64,000 nt of DNA from Neoscytalidium dimidiatum (taxonomy: Eukaryota; Ascomycota; Dothideomycetes; Botryosphaeriales; Botryosphaeriaceae). Below, in pieces: positions 18,989-30,149 of the stretch (the first letter of the stretch is position 1; every line of letters begins with the position of its first letter). The translations under genes and the position numbers were made by a program. The stretch spans positions 1,426,001-1,490,000 of the forward strand of contig CM074697.1 in the NCBI GenBank assembly GCA_037367355.1, in the 5' to 3' direction. The notes below the pieces were generated by a model, which was given only the letters and a program-made list of their open reading frames with translations, was not told the DNA's origin and searched no databases.

Positions 18989-21610
18989 CTACCCAAACGC
19001 CCGCACGTTCGCCACCGCCCCGACGATCCCCGTCGCGTGCGGATCGTCCCTCAGGCCGCGCGCGCGCTCCTCCGCCCGCGCCCGCCGGCACCACTTGGCC
19101 GCGAACGACACGAAGAACAGGCGGCGCGGATCGCGGGCGAGCGCGGGCGGCAGGCCCGGCAGCAGCGGGTCCGGGGCGCGCGCGTGGCGGCGCGCCCACG
19201 CGGCGTAGGCGGCGGAGAGGCCGCCCGCGTCCGCGATGTTCTCGTTCAGGGTGAGGGCGCCGTCGATGGGGGCAAGGGTGGTGGACGGGGACGAGGAGGA
19301 GGAGGACTCGAGCGGGACCGTGTAGTTGGCGTATTGCGAGATGAAGCAGCGCGTCTTGTTGGAGAAGGCGGCGCGGGTGCGGGCGTCCCACCAGGTGGTG
19401 TAGACGCCGGAGGCGTCGTACAGGCTGCCCGTGGCGTCGAAGGCGTGCGTCATTTCGTGCCCGGTGAACGCGCTGGTGCGGGTGTGTCAGTGGTGTCTCT
19501 GCTGTGTTAGGGTGGAGGGGATTAAGGGGGGAGGGACTGACCCTATGCCGCCGTACGACACGTATGCGGGTAGGTCCAGGCTGAAGAACGGGCTCTGGAG
19601 GATGCCACCTGCGATGTAGATGCTGTTGGTGGTAGGCTTGTAGTACGCATTGATTGTGGGGACTGTCATGATCCAGCTGTCCTTGTCGCCGGGGTGAAGT
19701 AGCCTTTGCCATTCCTTCTCTAGCAGGAAGGTATTGAGAGCGAGAGTATTTTCGAAGTAGCTAGTGTTGCTGAGGGAGAGGCTCCTGTAGTAGTCACGGA
19801 TTGCTTGCGGATCCCGTACGTTCGGGCTGCGAGGAAAGCCGATACTTGCTCCCATTAGGTCGACTATAAGCAGAGTTAGCTATTCTGAAGCTGTCTTTAT
19901 GAGTAAAATATGAGGGACACAAACTCTTTTGTCGGACTTTTTTCTTCACTTCCGCTGACATCCAATCATACGTGTCGACCCGCTCATGGTAAATGCTCTT
20001 GAGTTCTTCAACCATGGCGTTCATGAGCAGATTGGTCATGTTATCATACTTTAGCTGAATATAGAATGAACTGTCAATCCAGCCCAAGTAATCATCGATC
20101 TCTCCTACACACGTCTCCCAGCGTTCTTTCGTAGACTCCAGCGGGCGTCCAGCGAGCAAGTTTTTTAAACGCCTCAGATCGGCATTATGATGGCCATCCA
20201 CTTTGAGCCCCCATCGATGTATGATTAGCCACTGAAAATATGCTTGAAGCGTCTCTGGGCTTGTATCTTGGAGAATTGCTGGCAGCTCTGCAAAGTATTT
20301 GGGCGCAGTAAGGACAAGTTCGTCGGGAGAGTATCCAACTGGCGTAAATGCGCTTATGAGCCCAACAAGAGAGATCTGAGGCACCAGATCGTTGAGCTCA
20401 AAAAATGAAGTAGGGTTATAATAGCTCTGACGACATTCTGTTAGTACTCTAGGCAGCTTATTTATCAAAAAACTTCACCTACTGCCACGTCATTTTCTCG
20501 ATCTGTGAAATATGGTTGCAAGTTGGCGATACGTGTTTCGAGCGCCGCGACACGTCTTGCTAGATCATCCGCCATCCTTTCGTTGATTTGTAAGATGGTC
20601 TGAAAAACTTCTGAGATTGTATCGGTATAATTTCCCACAATGTCAGACTTATTGTAGTAGTCCTTGGATGGTAATGTAAAGGAGCCACCGCTAACGAAGA
20701 TGGTCATTACATCGGGCTGGATGTCATTTTCCTGAAAGCAAGTCAGAAGCGCCGAGTATAGATTGAACTTGCTTACCCTAGGATAAACGTTTATTAATGC
20801 ATCTACTCCGAGCCTCTTCAGCCAAATCAGAGTGTTCGTGAGCCCCGAGACACTTTGGTACCGCTCCGCCTCGGGTAATTGTCCAAGCAGGTTGTTCAAC
20901 GGTTCTGCTCCAAGGGCTTCAATAGAATCCATTCCCACACAGGCGTTGTATGCAGATTGCATCATGCGAAAGTTCTCAAGATTGGCAATTGCGTCATTTC
21001 CAATATACCTGCTGTCCCCAGGATACCCTTGTTCCAGGAGATCGCGGAGGAATTCCACATTCTTATCGCGGAGCAGGCTGAAAACACTAACAGCTTGCGC
21101 AGAGAAGTTAAATCAGAAGCACATCTTGACCAGGAGACGCTCAGTACATACCGCTTTTGTTTGGTGGGATTTCGTGAGTTTCATACCAACCGCCACGCAC
21201 ATAAGAAGCAAAATCAGAACAAGGATCGATTTCGCTATAGTTCTTGCTGAGGCTTTCCATTATGGTGCGGGAGAAATCCTTGCATGCTTGTGTGTGGCAG
21301 ACCTCTGGTCTTGGGGCCCCCTCAGTGTCTAGAGAAGTAGACGAAGCTTGTGGCGTTGGAAGAGCAAAGATGGAGTGAATTGTCCGGGAGTTATGGACAT
21401 CGAAGACTATAGTCAACAAGTAAATCTCAATATCGAGCGCTACCAACGAGCCAGAGACGTACCATATGGTGCAAAAAGGGCCATGTACGCGACGAGCGAA
21501 GCGCAAAGGAATACCGCTGCACATGCCGCGAAGGACACCCTTCTCGACGCTCCACAGAACCTACTCCTTGTTTCCCTATTAAATCCGAGAAAAGAAGATT
21601 TCTCGGACAT
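18989..21610 (-). CDS. M13 (neprilysin-like) zinc metallopeptidase, type II membrane protein, C-terminus cut by a 12-bp duplication
   Basis: Seven exons: 21610-21463, 21406-21152, 21093-20777, 20731-20483, 20426-19925, 19863-19542, 19472-18989; 758 residues. A short basic N-terminus is followed by a membrane anchor (VSFAACAAVFLCASLVAYMA). M13 landmarks in order: CHTQACKDFSRTIMESLS, DPCSDFASYVRGGWYETH, FTLPSKDYY, INAYYKPTTNSIYIAGGILQ, YVSYGGIGAFTGHEMTHAFD (HExxH zinc motif), LNENIADAGGLSAAY (second zinc region, ENIAD), and LFFVSFAAKWC. It should cleave peptides outside the cytosol. At the 3' end GCGTTTGGGTAG is followed directly by GCGTTTGGGTGC, so a stop interrupts the frame; 18988-18944 would continue AFGCARREPVCELW-stop, the conserved family ending. 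Intron 20776-20732 is 45 nt, a multiple of three and stop-free. A role in trimming the neighbouring peptide is inferred from position. Confidence 0.88.
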
Positions 21611-21986
21611 CCTGAGAAATGTTGGAAAACAATCTGGAAAGGAGGAAGGTTTTCAGTTATGGGGACACGTTCTTGAATTCTCTCGACGGCATGTAGAACA
21701 ATTCTGGGAAAAGGTGAGCGGATAGAGACATTGAATCGCCTGGCGCGCTTAAGAGACTGGAACCACTGCGATCATGACTCAGGTAGATGTCCACACTTAC
21801 TCGTGGCCACCTCATCGAAGTCCGCCAAGGTGTCATAGATCGTTAAGTTTTCAATGATGCAATATCTCCTCTCTAGATTTTGACAAGCAAGGGAGTAAGA
21901 AGAAATTGCACCCACGGAAGTATGTCGAAAATTGTGTCTGGTTTCCTGCACAGTGAAGGGGGCAAGCTAGAGAAGAAATATCAGAT

Positions 21987-22057
21987 TGTCGGACTGAAAA
22001 AGTACGACGCCGCACTGTTTTGCAGTGCTGGCTAGTGGCCTTATATAGTCCTACACA
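21987..22057 (+). repeat. 71-bp dispersed repeat, copy 1
   Basis: Identical by eye to 22303-22373. It contains the core GAAAAAGTACGACGCCGCAC and a small hairpin (CACTG-TTTTG-CAGTG). Confidence 0.88.
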
Positions 22058-22302
22058 CCCCCTCACCGGTGGCGCGATGAGAAGAGCGGTATTGGTGGAA
22101 CAGGTGCGCTTTTTCATGCTCTTGACGATTGGATGATGATTTTTTCTGGCTGATGCACCGCATGTGCGCGGTTCGAACGCAGAATCTGAAGTAGACTGAA
22201 TAGGTGTTGGTACCCTAGTGTGTGTTGGTGTGTCCTAGTTTTGATGTTTGGAACACTGAATGTTGCAAATGGAAGCTACATCGCGAAATCCGGGCTTATA
22301 AC

Positions 22303-22373
22303 TGTCGGACTGAAAAAGTACGACGCCGCACTGTTTTGCAGTGCTGGCTAGTGGCCTTATATAGTCCTACACA
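22303..22373 (+). repeat. 71-bp dispersed repeat, copy 2
   Basis: Same sequence and orientation as copy 1, offset 316 bp. The flanks differ, so this is not a simple long duplication. Confidence 0.88.
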
Positions 22374-22610
22374 GATCGAGCAGCCTGAGTTGCACGTCGC
22401 ACGCAACGTTTCCTCCGGTCTACGACGAATGAGTTTATATTCGATCTGATATAATACGGAGTGAAAACATCAGATGAAACAGAGAACAAACTAGCGGATC
22501 CCTCGCTTACGCCTGGTGCACACAAGTTTCTATAAGTTGTGCCTGTACCTCCAAGTTTCGTGCTAGCCTTTCCCCGCTCGAAAATCTTTCCCGACCGTGA
22601 CATCGCCGGC

Positions 22611-23519
22611 ATGGCACTCGAGGGCCGAGCAACAGCCCAATTCGATAACCTCGTCAGCAGTGGAGAACTACTTTGGGCTGATGCGCATCCTCGATATGTT
22701 TCTTCCGAACCATTCAATGTGTGCGCTCCCCTCAAAACACCTTGTTGCACAGAATTGATGATTTCGCGCAGTTTCAATTCCGGATTGCGGAAAGTCTTAA
22801 GAAGAAACCCTGGACCTCTCATCAGAAAAAGGTCGACAATGCCTTTTCGGACGACAGTCCGGATTTCAGCCTGGGAAAAATTGGCTCGAAGCACAAATTG
22901 ATTCTGAACAAGTACAGTGTAGTTCGCCCACAATTTGTGCTACATACCATAGACTTCGAATCCCAAGACGAGTCCCTCAGTCTTGCCGATCTTCGCGCGT
23001 TGTGGAGCGTTCTTCTAGATCTGGGAAGCAACTATATGGCGATTTTTAACTGCGGTGCAGCTGCTGGTGCGTCTGTGGGCCATAAGCACATGCAGATTAT
23101 TCCACGTCCTCATCCGGAGGACCATCAGCTCTTTCCTGATGCGGCAATTTTAGATAAAGGTGCGTGGACCACCATTAGTACCTTCTAACGAACGTATGGA
23201 TATTGAGTTGCTCGAAGATATATCAGAGAATTTTGAGGCGGCAGATGTCCCTTTCTGGCATTCAATCCAGAAGCTACCTGACCATGTGGATGCCGAGGCG
23301 CTTGTCGAAATATATCAGGGGCTTCGAGAACTTTGGTCCACCAGCCAGAAATTTCCACACAACGTGGTCTTGACCCAGCGATGGATGATGATTGTCCCCC
23401 GGACAAAGGCGAAGGTGGGAGAGCTATCTGCGAATGCTGCAGCCATGCTTGGAATAGTTTGGGTGAACTCAGAAGAGCAGACCAGGATCCAATGTCAATT
23501 CTGCAACAACTTGGAGTAG
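22611..23519 (+). CDS. ATP adenylyltransferase/Ap4A phosphorylase-like (Apa2, HIT superfamily), C-terminus frameshifted
   Basis: Three exons (22611-22718, 22772-23159, 23227-23519), 262 residues. The ATG gives MALEGRATAQFDNLVSSGEL. The catalytic region is NCGAAAGASVGHKHMQIIPR, i.e. the HxHxQ form typical of Apa1/Apa2 and GalT-like enzymes, which cleave or make Ap4A nucleotides in the cytosol. After the second intron (GTGCGT...CTAAC...CAG) it continues NFEAADVPFWHSIQKLPDHV and QRWMMIVPRTKAKVGELSANA. Near 23485 the expected C-terminal sequence (DPMSILQQLGVAHKETESHL) is found in another frame, while the translated frame ends QCQFCNNLE. A small deletion or frameshift has probably altered the last ~20 residues. 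An in-frame GTG exists upstream at 22539. Confidence 0.78.
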
Positions 23520-23961
23520 CTCACAAGGAAACTGAGAGTCATCTACCGTAGTGCTTTTGTTGTAGTCTATGATTTGTTTTGAATGATGAGTCTATCAACA
23601 TCATTCGAGTTTCTAGATAAGAAAGACTCTCTAAGAAATCATCAAAGACTATGTTGAAAGAATCGCAGGCTTTTTATCTTCTACCAGAATTCTCTAAGCG
23701 TTGTCAGCCCAAGCGATGGTCACGTAACTATCCTAACGGTCGGAGAACCGAGTAGGATAGTGGCAACGTAGTCACATCTTCTCCAGGCACATGCAGAGTA
23801 GCGGTCAATGGTGTCCTATAAATGAAGGGTTGTATATAGATGCAGGGATTAATATACAGAGAGACAAACCTCCTGCAATGATTAGTCACCGGAATGTTGA
23901 ATTCCTTCCATTTAGAGCCCACATAATCTATGAACTTCCTCTTCCGTTATTAGAAATTGGC
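23520..23961. other. no gene recognised
   Basis: Convergent 3' ends of the HIT-family and cutinase genes; no coding structure. Confidence 0.45.
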
Positions 23962-24691
23962 TCAAACAGACACCTTGCCCTTTACGAAGCTAGCAGCTGC
24001 AGGGGTATCGGAACCGTACTGCAAGTGCGCCTGCGTGATCGCGAAACTGCCCTCACAAACGCTATCGCCCTGGTCACCAACGTAGTCAGTCTCCAACCCA
24101 CCCCCTATGAACTTTCACAGGCTTCAAACTTACATCCCTACAGAACGTCTTCACCTTCGCTGCTTCAATATTCTGAATCTTCTGCCCGTTATACGGATCA
24201 CCAAACACCGTGACTGCCTTGACCGCAGCCGCAGTCGCGCCATCCAGCTGCGCACCAGCCTTGTGCACGAGCTGCGCGCCCTGGCTGTAGCCGGCCAGGA
24301 CGACCTGCGTGTCCGGGCACTTCTTGACGACGTCGGCGGCCAGCTTCGCCATCTTCTTCGCGCCGTCCGCGTCGCCGCCCGAAGCCGCGCCCTGGTATGA
24401 CGCGGCGTACTCGACGCCCTGGACCGCCAGGTTCCCGGACCCGATGCTCGAGGCCAGGTTGGTCGCCAGCGGTGGGCCGACGACGTTGCCCATGTTTCCG
24501 GACTCGGAAGTCCCGCGGGCAAAGATTAGGGAGACTTTCTTGCAGGGCGATCCGCTGGCGAGGTCGTTCTGCGTTGTGGAGCTGAAGGCGCGGGCGGTGA
24601 GTGATGGGCTGCGGGCGTCCTCGGCCGGTAGGGGCTTTGCGGATGCGACCGCAGCGAGGAAGGTGCTAAAGATAGTAAGGAAGCCTTTCAT
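23962..24691 (-). CDS. cutinase (alpha/beta hydrolase, secreted)
   Basis: Two exons (24691-24134 and 24069-23962) with a 64-nt GT-AG intron; 221 residues, the usual cutinase size. The signal peptide is MKGFLTIFSTFLAAVASA. Landmarks are SPCKKVSLIFARGTSESGN, the nucleophile elbow VVLAGYSQGAQ (Ser), CRDGDSVCEG (catalytic Asp between two Cys), and AITQAHLQYG (catalytic His). Four cysteines fit the two conserved disulphides. It hydrolyses ester bonds of cutin or short-chain esters outside the cell, suggesting contact with plant material. It ends ...VKGKVSV without an extension. Confidence 0.94.
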
Positions 24692-26448
24692 GGTGGGCAA
24701 AGAGCGGCTGATACTGTTTGAAAGAACGACTGACTAAAGGATTGACGAGAGCACTGAAAGAGAGCGGCCGGCACACTGGACTTGGAGGAAGACAGCGCAC
24801 AACTTATAGAAGTGATTCAAATTACATCTGTTCGAAATGAGGTTTACGTACAGGCGCTCGCTACTGTTTGAAACTTTCAAACCTGGTTCAGGCGCCCGGT
24901 GTGACCCGCAAGTCGTTTTGCCATGTCCGGATGACAGACATTCAGGCCCCCAATAGGCACAGGAATGACCCTGCTGCGGGTCATGCAATGAGGAAACAGC
25001 CGAGGTTGTTTAACCTTCAAGTGTATGCTTATAGGTTGTTGGCTAGAAACTTGTAACGGCTATCCAACCAGGCTGGCTGTCGCGAACAGGGAACGTCATC
25101 CTATCCGGTTAGCACCGCACTCCGCTTTCAAACTTACTTTTTAACGGCCATCGTGCTAATTCAACGATATGTACTACAAACACTGTCACGTTGCGCAAAG
25201 CAGCACGCGGAATCCAAGTTGTCCCAATCCTTACAAGGGGGATGCAGCCGCCACCAGTGCCGCCTGAACGCCTCTGAGCTGATGTCCGCGTCATCGATCG
25301 AGGCCACTTTGACAAGAAGTAACTAATAGACCACATATTAGATCATTTGGCATTATTGTGTGCTTCTGCATATGTGGAGATATGTAAGATATTTTCTTTT
25401 AAACCTTATTTGAAACCGTCAGATCCATGCAAGTTCTTTCCTTTTCCTTCCTGCCACTTTTTCTTTCTGCCACCACCTTAAGGGGTTGCTTCTTTGTCGG
25501 GCTTGAATGAGAAACATGGCGAATTTTGGAGAGATCTGTCATACTAGCATGACCCAGTATTGAACACCATGGAAAGCTAATGAAATGGCGTAGCAGCCGG
25601 TATTTCGTTACTTTTGATACTCTTCCCTTTTCCAGAGATTTTTGAACACGACCACAAAAATAGAAAAATAAACGCCTTAATCGGATCCACCCCATCGTGA
25701 CTGATGTCTCACTAAGTTGTTTATTAGTCGAGATCTGACTGGATATCAATCAATAGTTGACTAAGACAGCTTGCTAGTACTTCGGCAAAGCAAAATCAAG
25801 CCATTTGGTTTCGCAAAGAGACAGGGCACAATTTCATTTTATTTTCCTTCTCTTTTCTTTCTTTTTTACAGCCACCTCTCCCTCCTTCTTTTCGTCTCCG
25901 TATCACCAACATAAAGCAAACCCTTCAGCCGGGTTATCTTCCCTCACCCCCAACTGCTGCATTTAAAACATCCAATCATCATCTCTGCTGCAGTTTTTCG
26001 TCCCTCTCTCACTGCACTTCACATGGTATCGCTTCGCATATCTTAGACCGGGCTGTGAAGCTGGTGACAATAGTATCCATGCATAATTCTATAGTACGTG
26101 TTCTCCTTTGCTTCCACCAGCGTGAAGGAGCAGGATAGGGCCGGGTTCCTAAAAGTTGCGTCCAGCAGTGTCTCAGAGGCTCCAGTAAAAGGACAGCTCG
26201 GTGGAGGTTAGAGCGTTCGGAATAATAAAGGTGCTGCGGACTGTAGCATTAGTAGCGTCGTACCAGTGTCAGTTTGCTTGGAAGTTTCCGAGAGCATTAC
26301 TTCACTTGAGACTGAGCCGACTGGGTCTACGATCATGAAGTTTCTGAAAAGGTGTAGATTCTATACTATTGGCATATATATATATATGAGAATGTACAGG
26401 GATCACGGATTTGACTCCTTCAATAAATCTGGCCAAAGCATATTATGG
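24692..26448. other. no gene recognised
   Basis: Long non-coding-looking stretch. A pyrimidine-rich segment lies near 25830-25900 and a short (TA)n run near 26373. Frames present have no motifs. Confidence 0.45.
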
Positions 26449-26893
26449 CTATTGGCCTCTTGTGGGTGGGTTAGCCGGGCAGTCGATTACTTCAGCCACC
26501 TCGCTAGTACTGCAGTATCCCGAAGAAATATGCGCGGATGCTTTGGAGCAATTGTTCGGGTCCGAAACATCACTAGATGTAAATAAGCATTTGAAGTCGA
26601 CGGTGACAACAAGCGACACCATACCGTTTAACCCTGAGGTAGCACCAGCTGAGGGTGTCAAGGAAATCGCCGTCACCAGTGGTGAAGAAGGTAAGCTTGC
26701 TGAGGTTCTTCGCCAAGGGAAAATATAGTTGTTAGCTTGCTCATCCTGTCGCCGCCATTCACGAATAGATGATACTCACATCGGTCGTGAAGCAACAGGT
26801 CTTGAGTTCGTCCTGCCGGGCGGAAAGTTCGACAGGCGGAGTGGCCAGCGCCAGCACGGGGAGCATAGCGAAGAAGGCGGTGGGAAGTAACAT
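26449..26893 (-). CDS. putative small secreted protein, splice model incomplete
   Basis: Exon 1 (26893-26780) is convincing: MLLPTAFFAMLPVLALATPP is a signal peptide, followed by VELSARQDELKTCCFTTD and a consensus GTGAGT donor. Downstream 26676-26449 is an open frame with spaced cysteines (DFKCLFTSSDVSDPNNCSKA, HISSGYCSTSEV, VIDCPANP) ending at TAG. I could not find an acceptor joining the two in frame, so there may be another small exon, a frameshift, or the second part may be unrelated. No family recognised. Confidence 0.4.
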
Positions 26894-28134
26894 ACTGATT
26901 GGCAAATGGTTTAATCCGAAGATAGGTGGAGAAATCGTTGATAGTTGAGTTGCTGAGGAGAAATCAATATCTGCGGGGCAGCGCCGCCTTTTAAATAGCT
27001 CGATAGGATTACTGTTCTTGGCATGTGTCGACGCTAGTTGCCTTACTCCTGTTTGGAAACCTCTTACGCCAATGTCATGACATATGTATTGGCTAACTCA
27101 AAGCTGTATTAGACGAAGTGCTGATAAGGCCGCACAGACGACTTCCTGTAGCTTTGATTGGTCCAATTATACGAAAACCCCCTAAAGCCTACTGTATTTG
27201 GCTACTTTGCCACGTCTGATGGGTCAGCGCTCCTTGTGCGAGCTCGGCAAGCCGTTTAGGCTCAAGCCAACCCTCTCACTAAACGGAGCACTGAACGCCA
27301 TGACAGGTCATGAATCTCATTCTTTGAAAGGATATAAATAGCCGTGTTATCCGAGAATGCCCAGAATACATACGAATACGAAAGCCGATGCTATAATCAT
27401 TTGGGATCAGATCAAGTCGATGTGATTGATTGATCAACCCCGTATCTAACCTAACCTGCACTTCACCTCTTACATACCGTGCGCTCCTCCATGCTTAACA
27501 TAGGTGTTTACGCCCTGATCAACAGTCACGGGATTATTGTAGTGTCCATATAAATGACACCAACAGTATGAGCTTTATCAAAAATCGTCGCCACGTTCGA
27601 AGCAACTTCTCAGAAACTTTCAACATTTTAGCTGGTCCGTCTACCGAAAATGCTGCTATTTACCAGAAATTAAGATGTAGCGTACATAGGCTGCGACAGA
27701 TGGCTTGTGTCCTGCTAGTATCCGCGAGGAATAAGGCCAGCTGGACCGGGTAGCCTGGCTCGCATCATGCAACAAAATAGTAATGCAAGTGGACATGCAC
27801 AGAGATATCTTGATAGCGACAGGTCTTATGCAAAAACACGTGAAATATTTGGAAATAACTATGTAGGCCAAAGTGTAGCTCGCTCGAACTATTTCTAGAC
27901 GTCAAATGCATGCAGCGTTCTCTTGATAGCAATACTTTCTTAAGTAGAAGTACGAAGAAGATTTTTTTTTTCCAAGAAATAGTGATTAAAACATATTGTG
28001 AAGCTAATGCGTGCGAGCGAGACCATGTACAAACAGGTATTGATTACCATTAACGGGGCTGGAGAAGCCTCCTTATCTGAAACAGTTCCCTAGAACAAAA
28101 GCTATCCGACACGCCACATAAAACCCGTCTTGTT
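26894..28134. other. no gene recognised
   Basis: Promoter of the preceding gene and AT-rich spacer without recognisable genes. Confidence 0.45.
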
Positions 28135-28407
28135 CTAGCAACGGCCGCAGCTCTGCAGGGAAACATCAGAAGTACCTTGGCCTCCGGTAAAGCCAAGACC
28201 GCAAGACTCGGTGGCGCTGACGAACCAGTTGGCGTCTCTGGCGGAAATGACACCGTTGCCACCTGGCTGTACACAGGTGGTGCCAATGACCTGACGCTCA
28301 ACGGGAGGGCTGATGGTGACGTCGAGCAAGTTGATGCAGCAGCCGGACTGGGCGAGAGCCGGAGCCGCAACGGCGGCCATAAGGGCGAAGAGCTTGACGG
28401 AAACCAT
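28135..28407 (-). CDS. small secreted cysteine-containing protein
   Basis: 90 residues in one exon. The start ATG 28407 gives MVSVKLFALMAAVAAPALAQ, a signal peptide. The mature part is about 70 residues with six cysteines (SGCC, GTTC, ESC, QSC, GRC at the extreme C-terminus). The CC pair and terminal Cys recall small fungal secreted proteins, but the spacing does not match a hydrophobin. A decayed copy lies about 2 kb rightward on the same strand. Function unknown. Confidence 0.75.
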   Translation of the reverse strand: MVSVKLFALMAAVAAPALAQSGCCINLLDVTISPPVERQVIGTTCVQPGGNGVISARDANWFVSATESCGLGFTGGQGTSDVSLQSCGRC

Positions 28408-30149
28408 TGTCTGCACAGAGTAAGTACCAAGCAATCATATTAACACTCAATGGTGCACTAACGAGTGATCGTGAATGGAGCCAGAGAAGTGGTTGAAGTG
28501 GGTGATTGGATAGATGCTCTGACTGATGGTTAGTGAGCAGAGCCGTTGAAGCGGTGGGGGGCCATTCACTTACTCGGGATGATTTGAAAAGCTGATGATG
28601 AGATTCTGTCTATTTGAGGTCACAGGGAGGCAGATCCAGTTGCTTAAATAAAGGCCTTGGAGACCGGATAGAGACGTACTCGAACACCACCCCTTGGAGC
28701 TCTAAGGCTGTTTACAAGTTTTCTCTGTCCGAGCGTGCAACCGTGACGATCGTTAAACAGGTTAGAGCTGGACGCCTTAGCAATGAGACCTCAGCCAAGG
28801 CTGCGAAGGTCTGGCTGGAAAGAAGGCAGGCACTGTTCAGAGATTGGTATGAACAGCTGATCAAGTAAAACTAACCATTGCCGTGATTTCCCGACGTACA
28901 ATGCTGGCTGTCAGCAGCGGTCTTAGTGATAGAGAGAAGTGGGCCAGGCAGTGTCATGTAATAAAACTTGTCTTGAAATGATCCTCTTTAAATCGGGCAA
29001 TGGATCCGACTTTGTATTACCTATTCTAAAAACCTTATCATGAATGGGATGGGAGCAGTGTTGAAGTGTATCTGCTGCCGTCACTGCTACTATTCTTCTG
29101 TTAGCAAAGATACTACTAGAAGATACCATGAAGGCCTTTTCACGCAAATAATCACAAATCTTGTGGATTGCTTAGGCTGTATTTTACAGCAGCGCTTCTA
29201 CTAAACCCATTCCTCTCATCAGCTGCCGGAACGAACATATTGGAGAAGCTATGGTGGTAATCACACGAGACTTGAGAAAAATACGTCTGAATCTCACAAG
29301 TATTCATGTTCATATTGCCGCCGATCTTAATCCACATCTGAGATCAGTCGGTATCTCCCTATTGGGACCCTACAGGCGGTAAAGAGGGAAAGATGACATG
29401 TGTTCTGGTTCGTAAATAACCAATAAGAATATGGCAGTTGGCACTTTTGAAGTTCTGTGGACGTTCCGAGGGTGGCCTTAGAGCCGGATCAGGCACAGAT
29501 CAACCTGATACAATTTCCGAGCCTCGGAGACGCCAATCCAAGTCGACCATTCCGAAGCATTGGTCCGCAGAGCCCTTTTTTTTCGTATCTCCAGTTTCCA
29601 GACCGCTTCTTTTATGCTTATCACTAAGAGTTGTGGTTAGTACAGCTCGTGAAGTTGGCCATTGCTTTTGCTCACGTGGTCTGATATGTGTTTCACTTTA
29701 TCTAGGCATATACGAGTTTTCTGACCGTGTTCAGGCGCGTTTGCGTTCTTTGTCGAATGACTTTTTTCTTTATTGAAGCGCAAAAAAGACCCAGTATTTA
29801 ATATTAAAGTAAGAAACTCATCTTCACGCACTTTCCATGGAGATGCTGCCGAGGAGCAAAATCAGAAGATTTCGCATTCCTATGGCTTATATGTTCGAAA
29901 AGCTTGGCGATGTCTCACTGAATCTTCTCACGCTGTTCAAATACGGAGATGCAAGACACGCTGGACTGATATGCGATATCAAAATCGTGCACCGACCCAC
30001 AAGTGCACACTTGTCTCGACGCCCATTGACGGATACAGGCTGGCGTCTCGCCGAATGTCGTGTTCGGGTTTTCCCGTCCCCACAGCACGTACGCTAATGA
30101 CTAAGGAGAGACAAGCCGACAACATTTACTAGTAAGCTTATTAGTCCGA
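28408..30149. other. no gene recognised
   Basis: A motif-free short frame at 28614-28868 (plus) has helical, charged composition (ETSAKAAKVWLERRQALFRD) but no ATG start or known family. Nothing else was seen. Confidence 0.35.

Larger units (their letters stand above)
21611..22610. other. intergenic region with 71-bp direct repeats
   Basis: No gene recognised. Contains the two direct repeats listed separately and the promoter of the HIT-family gene. Confidence 0.45.

Noticed and set aside
18777..19712. 311-codon minus-strand open frame and a 157-codon plus-strand frame over the same stretch
   Set aside because: Both are shadow frames of the GC-rich M13 exons; the M13 frame carries HExxH and ENIAD.
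21141..21524. M13 start inside the open frame at 21524
   Set aside because: That frame runs through an intron. The spliced exon from ATG 21610 supplies a proper membrane anchor and the correct frame.
26411..26728. 105-codon plus-strand frame
   Set aside because: It is antisense to the minus-strand signal-peptide gene region, with no motif or signal; kept only as a possibility.
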